A DNA stretch of 13,685 nt from G020353115 sp964389685. Lineage in GTDB: Bacteria > Bacteroidota > Bacteroidia > Bacteroidales > VadinHA17. The notes under the pieces are model-generated. The model had not been told where the DNA came from and made no database searches. It worked only from the letters and a program-made list of their open reading frames with translations. A program made the position numbers and the translations under genes. Within the stretch, counting starts at the first letter, position 1; each line of letters opens with the position of its first letter. The DNA lies in assembly GCA_964389685.1 (NCBI GenBank), contig CAYMFM010000094.1, positions 1-13,685 on the forward strand. Direction: 5' to 3'. Of this stretch, positions 9,239-13,685 are shown in pieces.

Positions 9239-9254
9239 ACGAATTTTTCATGCG
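9239..9254 (+). repeat. 16-bp direct repeat, copy 1
   Basis: ACGAATTTTTCATGCG occurs here, 60 bp beyond the stop codon of the luxR-type gene, and again without a mismatch at 10331-10346 upstream of that gene. The bases before each copy are also similar (CAATAG here, CAATA there). I find no third copy in the window. Confidence 0.8.
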
Positions 9255-9289
9255 TATTCTGGAGTATATTAAGAAGAGAATCCCGGATG

Positions 9290-9309
9290 CCTGCCTGGCA
9301 GCAAGCAGG
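9290..9309. repeat. Imperfect GCAGG inverted repeat between convergent genes
   Basis: CCTGCCTGGCAGCAAGCAGG has 5-bp outer arms (CCTGC/GCAGG), one mismatch, then a TG/CA pairing. It lies just past the stop codon of the luxR-type gene, in the convergent region with the 8-TM permease gene. It resembles a degenerate form of the perfect palindrome at 11224-11239. It may help end transcription, though no clear U tract follows. Confidence 0.4.
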
Positions 9310-9313
9310 ATTT

Positions 9314-10270
9314 TCAGTTACCCGATAGTTTCCGGATCAGGTTTGAGAGTTGAATCCGGTTCTTTACGCCGGTTTTGAGGAATATCCTGTAGACATGATC
9401 TTTCACCGTCTGGAGTGTGATAAAGAGGTTATCACTGATCTCTTTGTTCGATTTTCCCAGACAGATCTGCTGAATGATCTCTTCTTCCCGTTTCGAAATC
9501 CCAAATTCACTGATAAACTGTTCCATATTTCCAATACCATCCAGTTTGCTTTCGGGAACAGGAATCGATTGGATCAGATAGGAACGAATAGATATCACGG
9601 GTAGAACGGATGAGGTAAAAAAGAGGAAGATAAAGGCTGCTCCAATGTATTGATGCTTATCGGCAAGCAGCAGTAAGGTGATTACACCGAAGAAAATGAT
9701 CAGGTTCAGGACAGCAAACCGGAACAATGCTCTTTTATGGGATTTCTCCTTTCCTTGAAGGGACATCAGTATGGTAATGGTACCATGAACCAGAACAAGC
9801 AATCCCAATCCTCCAATAATAATTCCGATCAATTTGGAGATTAACGGAAAATATCTGTAGCTTAAATCCTGAAAAAAGTAGAGGACAACCCCATATCCTG
9901 CAAAAAACAGGAACCAGATTATCAGGTATGAAAAGGTTTTACATGCCGATAGTCCGGTATCAATCAGTTCATGACAACACCTCAAAAACATATACCAGGC
10001 AAGGACCAGGAAAGGAAATCCTAGAAAGGTAAAGAAATGGCTGATTTTCTCCACGTCATCGGCAGAGATCTCCTGGTTAGCGAGCACGACCCGTATAATA
10101 CCGGGAACCAGGATGCCATAGGTTCCGAATATGGCAAGAAAGATCTGAAAATAAAGGTAGCTGGAGAGAAAGGGCAGCCTGTATTTTTTGTTCATCATTG
10201 AGGTAAGAAAGATGGTAAACAGGATACCAGCCAGTGAAAGGTTAATAATGCCAATATAAATCAGTTCCAT
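9314..10270 (-). CDS. Membrane-bound LuxR-type transcriptional regulator (7 TM + HTH)
   Basis: This 318-aa one-component regulator probably senses a signal in or across the inner membrane and binds DNA with its cytoplasmic tail. Residues 1-235 are strongly hydrophobic, with about seven TM segments near 4-24, 33-60, 78-98, 113-131, 144-166, 185-203 and 210-231. Residues 256-316 form a LuxR/GerE helix-turn-helix: FGISKREEEIIQQICLGKSN, then KEISDNLFITLQTVKDHVYR, then a C-terminal helix ending IQLSNLIRKL. There is no receiver, PAS or autoinducer domain, so it is neither a classic response regulator nor a classic LuxI/LuxR receptor. Bacteroidota genomes often carry such TM-plus-LuxR proteins with unknown ligands. 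ATG at 10270 opens the first TM; no Shine-Dalgarno site is seen. It diverges from the 233-aa membrane protein at 10505. The shared upstream region holds several repeats that are candidate binding sites (inference). Confidence 0.88.
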   Translation of the reverse strand: MELIYIGIINLSLAGILFTIFLTSMMNKKYRLPFLSSYLYFQIFLAIFGTYGILVPGIIRVVLANQEISADDVEKISHFFTFLGFPFLVLAWYMFLRCCHELIDTGLSACKTFSYLIIWFLFFAGYGVVLYFFQDLSYRYFPLISKLIGIIIGGLGLLVLVHGTITILMSLQGKEKSHKRALFRFAVLNLIIFFGVITLLLLADKHQYIGAAFIFLFFTSSVLPVISIRSYLIQSIPVPESKLDGIGNMEQFISEFGISKREEEIIQQICLGKSNKEISDNLFITLQTVKDHVYRIFLKTGVKNRIQLSNLIRKLSGN

Positions 10271-10294
10271 TGCTCAAAGGAAGGGTCTGATACC

Positions 10295-10302
10295 CAAAAG
10301 TA
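10295..10302 (-). promoter_or_regulatory. Candidate Bacteroidota -7 promoter box for the luxR-type gene
   Basis: On the minus strand this reads TACTTTTG, an exact match to the Bacteroidota -7 consensus TAnnTTTG. It would start transcription near 10289, about 18 nt before the ATG. The -33 element is poor: only ATTG (10329-10326), with a spacer longer than usual. The 16-bp repeat at 10331-10346 would then lie at about -42 to -57, a typical activator position. Confidence 0.35.
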
Positions 10303-10330
10303 GAGAAAATTCTTCTTATCACCTGCAATA

Positions 10331-10346
10331 ACGAATTTTTCATGCG
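10331..10346 (+). repeat. 16-bp direct repeat, copy 2
   Basis: ACGAATTTTTCATGCG is identical to 9239-9254 and in the same orientation, 1092 bp away. This copy lies 60 bp upstream of the luxR-type start codon, just beyond its candidate promoter. The pair therefore brackets the whole luxR-type gene. Confidence 0.8.
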
Positions 10347-10354
10347 CCTAATCG

Positions 10355-10368
10355 TCCAACTTAAGTCG
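10355..10368 (+). repeat. 14-bp tandem operator-like repeat, copy 1
   Basis: TCCAACTTAAGTCG contains the perfect 8-bp palindrome ACTTAAGT. It is repeated exactly at 10382-10395. It lies in the divergent region between the luxR-type gene and the 233-aa membrane protein gene. Two exact copies in 41 bp are unlikely by chance and suggest a protein-binding site. Confidence 0.7.
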
Positions 10369-10381
10369 TGTTTTATAAGAA

Positions 10382-10395
10382 TCCAACTTAAGTCG
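10382..10395 (+). repeat. 14-bp tandem operator-like repeat, copy 2
   Basis: This is an exact second copy of TCCAACTTAAGTCG, 27 bp downstream of the first (about 2.6 helical turns). It lies 110 bp before the start of the 233-aa membrane protein gene and 112 bp before the luxR-type start on the other side, so it could act on either gene. Confidence 0.7.
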
Positions 10396-10490
10396 CTAAA
10401 ATGGATATGAATTCTACCCTATTTTAGCATCAGATTCCGGAATCAAAATGATCCGGTCAAGCATCAACTATCATTTTTTAACTTAAACTT

Positions 10491-10495
10491 GGAGG
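10491..10495 (+). promoter_or_regulatory. Strong Shine-Dalgarno site (GGAGG)
   Basis: GGAGG lies 9 bases before ATG 10505. It fixes the start of the 233-aa protein and stands out because the other genes here have no recognisable Shine-Dalgarno site, as is usual in Bacteroidota. Confidence 0.75.
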
Positions 10496-10504
10496 ATTTA
10501 AATT

Positions 10505-11206
10505 ATGAGCGAACAGGTAAAAACAAACCAGGAATCCAATGGCATTCCAAGGTCAACCGTTGGAGGTTCATATGGATACGGTTGGAAGCAGTTTTTAAAA
10601 TATTTCCTGGAGCTGTTTCTGATCAGTATTATTGTCCTGCTTGTCCTGGCACCGCTGGGGGGATTAGGCGCCCTTACCAATGGTCATGGTCCGGCTATCA
10701 TGTTTTTTGTATTCTTTCTCCAGCTGTTTGTTCTTGCCTATGCGATACTTTTCCTGGCTCCCATTGATTATGGTGCAAGCTATGCGTTTTTGAAGGGGGT
10801 CCGGAATGAAAAGTTAGAGATCAAGGATATGTTCAGCGGATTTGAGAATTACCTTAATGTGGTGCTCGCCAGCATACTAACCGGTTTTTTGATCGGTATT
10901 GGTTTCTTTTTCCTGATCATACCGGGTATCTTTGTAGCCTGCCGGCTGGCGTTCGTGAGGTACCTGGTCATTGACAGGCAACTGGATCCAATAGTAGCGA
11001 TTAAGGCAAGCTGGCGGATGACCAAAGGACATGGCTTTACTATTTTCTTCATGGGATTATTAGCGATACCGATTGCATTAGCCGGTTTAATCTGCTTAGG
11101 GATCGGGATGATTTTTTCGATCATGTGGATCCGGTGTGCTTTTGCAACGCTCTATTACTCTGTCAGTCAGGATTATCCTGTTGGTGAGGAGCTTGCAGCT
11201 TCATAA
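10505..11206 (+). CDS. Polytopic membrane protein, YciC/DUF975-like
   Basis: This is a 233-aa integral membrane protein of unknown function. After a polar, cytoplasmic-looking N-terminus (1-28) come hydrophobic segments near 30-52, 63-85, 118-147 (probably a hairpin or one long segment) and 178-217 (probably two). The stretch FVRYLVIDRQLDPIVAIKAS followed by WRMTKGHG (about 150-177) resembles the signature of DUF975/YciC-like and glycerophosphodiester-phosphodiesterase membrane-domain proteins, in which a conserved segment with A-x-x-x-S-W-x-x-T-K-G follows an IPG-containing helix (IIPGIFVACRLAF here). Members are mostly uncharacterised envelope proteins. The start is fixed by GGAGG nine bases upstream. 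It diverges from the luxR-type regulator and shares its repeat-rich upstream region, so control by that regulator is plausible but unproven. It is monocistronic as seen, since the next gene converges on it. Confidence 0.85.
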   Translation: MSEQVKTNQESNGIPRSTVGGSYGYGWKQFLKYFLELFLISIIVLLVLAPLGGLGALTNGHGPAIMFFVFFLQLFVLAYAILFLAPIDYGASYAFLKGVRNEKLEIKDMFSGFENYLNVVLASILTGFLIGIGFFFLIIPGIFVACRLAFVRYLVIDRQLDPIVAIKASWRMTKGHGFTIFFMGLLAIPIALAGLICLGIGMIFSIMWIRCAFATLYYSVSQDYPVGEELAAS

Positions 11207-11223
11207 CGATATGGTTCCGCACC

Positions 11224-11239
11224 TGCCTGCCGGCAGGCA
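11224..11239. repeat. Perfect 16-bp palindrome between convergent genes
   Basis: TGCCTGCCGGCAGGCA is its own reverse complement. It lies 17 bp after the stop of the 233-aa membrane protein gene and 83 bp past the stop of the opposing permease gene. A smaller palindrome, CTCCGGAG, follows at 11244-11251. As RNA it could fold on both strands, but no U tract follows. From memory, similar GC-rich palindromes recur between genes in Bacteroidota genomes. Confidence 0.6.
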
Positions 11240-11269
11240 CGGCCTCCGGAGCGATTTATCAGGAACAGT

Positions 11270-11294
11270 CCATTGATCCTTTGATTCTCAATGG
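11270..11294. repeat. Inverted repeat CCATTGA/TCAATGG between convergent genes
   Basis: CCATTGA (11270-11276) and TCAATGG (11288-11294) form 7-bp arms around an 11-base loop, 29 bp beyond the stop of the ABC permease gene. It may be a weak transcription-end hairpin for that operon, but no U tract follows on the minus strand. Confidence 0.3.
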
Positions 11295-11322
11295 GTCTCA
11301 GGCATTGTCTGCTCCTGTTACT

Positions 11323-12741
11323 TCAGTCGTGTCTAAGGGCTTTTACCGGATCGATGCGTGCTGCCCGGATAGCAGGGTAGAGTCCTGCAGCAAGGCTTAC
11401 AACCATTGAGAAGGCTACAGCTCCAAGGATCAGCCACAATGGAAAATAAAAGAGATCGATTGGTGCTTCACCCTGTGGTATCAGTTTCGTATTGGCCACG
11501 AAGTTGGCTACGCGGGTCACTCCCCAGCCAAGGATCAGTCCGAACAGTGCTCCCAGGAAACCGATGGATGCGGCCTCGACAAAAAAGATCTTTCGAATAT
11601 CACTCTCTGCACCACCGATCGCTTTCATGATACCGATATCCCTGGTCCTTTCCAGTATCGACATGATCATGGTGTTTATGATTCCCAGGGAGGCTACAAA
11701 GAGGGCAATGGTTCCAATTGCCCCAAGGATAGTATCCATGATCAGGAATCCACGCTTTATCTCTTTGAACTGATCGGTGATTGTGAATACTTCCACCCCC
11801 ATCTCCACCAGTTTCATCCTGACCGGTTCCAGATCTTTTATCTCCTCAACCCTGACATGGATGGTCTGGTATTTTCCCCTGTTTTCGCTGTTGCTTAAAA
11901 AATCAAGAACCGTTTCAAAACTGACCCTTGGTATCTGATCAGCGGTTTTCATGGGTATCAGAATACCACCACTGAAGATGTTGCTGGTAAAGGGTGAGGA
12001 GCGTTTCAATATCCCTGTTATCCTGAGGGGTGTGACCTTTTCACTGAATGGATCATCTTCGAAAACCTGCATCGCACGGATTGGATTCAATGGCATTCGT
12101 GGTAAACGGATAACTGCTGATATGAGGTTGATGTTTTTTCCAACAATGGAATCAATAGCAATAATTTTTACACCATCCAGTGAATCTTTGGCAGTAAGGA
12201 TAACCGGGTTTTCCGGGTCATCCACTACCAGTTTCATTCTTCGAAGGGTTTCCCACCGGATCACGGCGGCAGCAGCGGAATCATGAGGGAAAAATGAACC
12301 TCCGAGAAGATCATTGTAGGGTTTAAGCTCCCCGATTTTTGCAGGCACAGCCTGAACTGTTGTGTTTGTCTCTGAATTTCCCAGGCGCAACCTTGCCGGA
12401 AAGGTAACTTCCGGAAAAGCAATCTCGACCCCGGGAATCTGCTGTATTGCTCTAACCACTGAATCGGTTAGCAGAACAGCATCTTTACTGATGGTATCTA
12501 CCTCAAAATTCCCACTCATCATCTGCTGAATATCTATTTTCTCCGACGTAACGGTCAGGCTTGTAAAGAGGTTGTTATTCCTGAAGGCATCGGTAATGTT
12601 TTTCTGCATCCCGGTTCCAAATGAGATCATAGAGGTTAATGCTCCGATACCCACAACAACACCAATGACAGTAAGCGTGGTCCTTAACTTTGTGCGCCAA
12701 AGGTTTTCAAATCCAAGGATGATCATATCCAGCAGGTTCAT
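11323..12741 (-). CDS. ABC transporter permease, MacB/LolC-like 4-TM type
   Basis: This is an inner-membrane permease of about 472 aa with the MacB_PCD plus FtsX layout. TM1 is near 17-41 (LRTTLTVIGVVVGIGALTSM). A large periplasmic domain follows (about 42-330). TM2 is near 332-360 (LGAIGTIALFVASLGIINTM), TM3 near 390-413 and TM4 near 434-460, ending with the family motif AAGLYPAIRAARIDPVKALR. The cytoplasmic loop after TM2 has the coupling motif ERTRDIGIMKAIGG. I chose the ATG at 12741 (MNLLDMIIL); a GTG two codons upstream (12747) is the alternative. The ATPase gene stops 15 bp upstream, so the pair is an operon. MacB-type systems move substrates from the periplasm outward and Lol types release lipoproteins; the substrate here is not readable. 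No periplasmic adaptor (HlyD family) or TolC gene is adjacent, although the right-edge gene is unresolved. Confidence 0.9.
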   Translation of the reverse strand: MNLLDMIILGFENLWRTKLRTTLTVIGVVVGIGALTSMISFGTGMQKNITDAFRNNNLFTSLTVTSEKIDIQQMMSGNFEVDTISKDAVLLTDSVVRAIQQIPGVEIAFPEVTFPARLRLGNSETNTTVQAVPAKIGELKPYNDLLGGSFFPHDSAAAAVIRWETLRRMKLVVDDPENPVILTAKDSLDGVKIIAIDSIVGKNINLISAVIRLPRMPLNPIRAMQVFEDDPFSEKVTPLRITGILKRSSPFTSNIFSGGILIPMKTADQIPRVSFETVLDFLSNSENRGKYQTIHVRVEEIKDLEPVRMKLVEMGVEVFTITDQFKEIKRGFLIMDTILGAIGTIALFVASLGIINTMIMSILERTRDIGIMKAIGGAESDIRKIFFVEAASIGFLGALFGLILGWGVTRVANFVANTKLIPQGEAPIDLFYFPLWLILGAVAFSMVVSLAAGLYPAIRAARIDPVKALRHD

Positions 12742-12756
12742 CTTCACTGGTTTGGT

Positions 12757-13452
12757 TTACCGATTAATAATTTCTCCATCTTTCAACCGGATGACTGCTT
12801 TAGAGACCTTTTCAGCAGTCTCCTGATCATGGGTAACCAGCAGGATGGTAATTCCTTTTTCCTGATTCAGTGCCAGCAAGAGTGCAATGATCTCTTCAGA
12901 GGTGGCACTGTCGAGGTTTCCTGTCGGTTCATCAGCAAGCAGCACCTTCGGGTTATTTGCGAGTGCCCTGGCAATGGCAACCCGTTGGGCCTCTCCACCT
13001 GACAATTCGGAGGGTTTATGCGTTAAGCGTGCTCCCAGTCCGACCTGATCCAGTAATTCAATCGATCGTTGTTTCCGCAGCCTTCGGGGGATTCCGCCGA
13101 AGGTAAGGGCAAGGCTGACATTCTCAAGGGCTGTCCGTGAATTGATGAGATTGAAGGATTGAAAGATCATTCCAACCGAGAATCTCCGGTGCAGGGCAAG
13201 TTCAGACCGCTTCATCCTGCTCAGGTTCCTCTCGTTAAAAATAATTTCACCGGCAGAGGCATGATCCAATCCGCCGATCAAATTCAGCAGGGTTGATTTT
13301 CCGGAACCGGATTTGCCCACGATGGAAAAAATTTCCCCCGGGTTCACCGCAAAGGTAACATCCCGCAAAGCCGGGATCTCAACTTCCCCTTTGAAATAGG
13401 ATTTGGATAAGCGGGAAATCCTGATGACTGGTATGTCAGTTGCTCTATTCAT
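12757..13452 (-). CDS. ABC transporter ATP-binding protein, LolD/MacB-like
   Basis: This 231-aa cytoplasmic ATPase drives the permease encoded just downstream. All nucleotide-binding motifs are present: Walker A GKSGSGKS (46-53), Q-loop at Q98 (GMIFQSFNLI), signature LSGGE (150-154), Walker B VLLADE (170-175), D-loop NLDS (179-182) and H-loop H208 (LLVTHD). The length and the pattern MIFQSFNLI...ALENV are typical of the LolD/MacB/FtsE group that pairs with FtsX-type permeases. It is the first gene of a two-gene minus-strand operon, with 15 bp to the permease ATG. ATG at 13452 is the natural start (MNRATDIPVIRISRLSKSY). No Shine-Dalgarno site and no -7 box were found upstream. It might also serve the orphan permease at 6717, as shared ATPases are possible, but this is speculation. 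Confidence 0.95.
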   Translation of the reverse strand: MNRATDIPVIRISRLSKSYFKGEVEIPALRDVTFAVNPGEIFSIVGKSGSGKSTLLNLIGGLDHASAGEIIFNERNLSRMKRSELALHRRFSVGMIFQSFNLINSRTALENVSLALTFGGIPRRLRKQRSIELLDQVGLGARLTHKPSELSGGEAQRVAIARALANNPKVLLADEPTGNLDSATSEEIIALLLALNQEKGITILLVTHDQETAEKVSKAVIRLKDGEIINR

Positions 13453-13527
13453 AAATCATTTAAAGATCAGGAAAAAATTTCGTTGAAAAAAGAAATTCTG
13501 AAAAGAGATACTTGTATACTGCAATTT

Positions 13528-13542
13528 AAACCTGACAGGTTT
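13528..13542. repeat. 15-bp palindrome with T tract in the divergent region
   Basis: AAACCTGACAGGTTT has 7-bp inverted arms around a central A and is followed on the plus strand by further Ts and CTGG. It lies 70 bp before the plus-strand start at 13612 and 76 bp upstream of the ATPase start. No plus-strand gene ends here, so it is more likely an operator or a dispersed repeat than a terminator. Confidence 0.5.
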
Positions 13543-13611
13543 TTTTCTGGAATTAAAATATACAAACGAGTTATTCGTCTCCAGTAATGAAAGGTGATAA
13601 AATCTAAAGTA

Positions 13612-13685
13612 ATGAATAACGAAGAACAATTGAGCAACTGGGGAGTGATTGGAATCCTGTTCCTTTTCCTGGTTCTTTTTGTAGC
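13612..13685 (+). CDS. N-terminal fragment of a membrane-anchored protein, cut by right edge
   Basis: ATG at 13612 opens a frame with no stop to the window end (24 whole codons). It begins MNNEEQLSNWGVIGILFLFL and continues with hydrophobic residues. This is a short polar N-terminus followed by a transmembrane segment or uncleaved anchor, with no signal-peptidase site visible. An upstream ATG at 13587 stops after six codons, so 13612 is the better start. It diverges from the ABC ATPase gene. Function cannot be assigned; an adaptor-type protein for the neighbouring ABC system is possible, but opposite orientation makes that weak. Confidence 0.5.
   Translation, partial: MNNEEQLSNWGVIGILFLFLVLFV

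Noticed and set aside
10420..10427. TATTTTAG as a -7 box for the 233-aa membrane protein gene
   Set aside because: It differs from TAnnTTTG at a fixed position and no -33 element is seen upstream.
11406..11773. Plus-strand open frames inside the ABC permease gene
   Set aside because: They are antisense shadows of a clear MacB/FtsX-type gene and their translations show no domain or start signal.

Overview
The window looks like a chromosomal segment from a member of the Bacteroidota, probably a Bacteroidales-like lineage. The evidence is a large secreted protein ending in a type IX secretion (T9SS) type A sorting domain, a second secreted protein of the IgGFc-binding-domain type, an 8-TM ABC permease of the kind multiplied in this phylum, near-absent Shine-Dalgarno sites, and one upstream box matching the Bacteroidota -7 element (TAnnTTTG). 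I see no rRNA, tRNA, CRISPR array, transposase or phage gene.

Layout, left to right. Positions 1-1325 (minus) hold the N-terminal 441 codons of a secreted IgGFc-binding-domain protein that runs off the left edge. A 182-bp divergent intergenic region follows. Positions 1508-6481 (plus) encode a 1657-aa multidomain T9SS cargo protein, closed by a likely intrinsic terminator. Positions 6717-9140 (plus) encode an 807-aa two-unit MacB/FtsX-type permease with no ATPase beside it. It converges on 9314-10270 (minus), a membrane-embedded LuxR-type regulator with about 7 TM helices and a C-terminal helix-turn-helix. Divergent from the regulator is 10505-11206 (plus), a 233-aa polytopic membrane protein. 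It converges on a two-gene ABC transporter operon on the minus strand: an ATPase (13452-12757) followed by a 4-TM MacB/LolC-type permease (12741-11323). A plus-strand gene with an N-terminal hydrophobic anchor starts at 13612 and leaves the right edge.

The left third is cell-surface or extracellular: two divergently transcribed secreted proteins, one of them certainly routed to the T9SS. The middle and right are envelope functions: two FtsX-family transport systems, one membrane-bound transcription factor and one integral membrane protein.

The least ordinary part is the regulator locus. A 16-bp direct repeat lies on both sides of the luxR-type gene. The 234-bp divergent region upstream also has two 14-bp direct repeats 27 bp apart, each with a perfect ACTTAAGT core, beside a plausible promoter for the regulator. 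I infer local or auto-regulation by this membrane LuxR protein; nothing in the sequence proves it. I do not see a clearly new multi-gene system.
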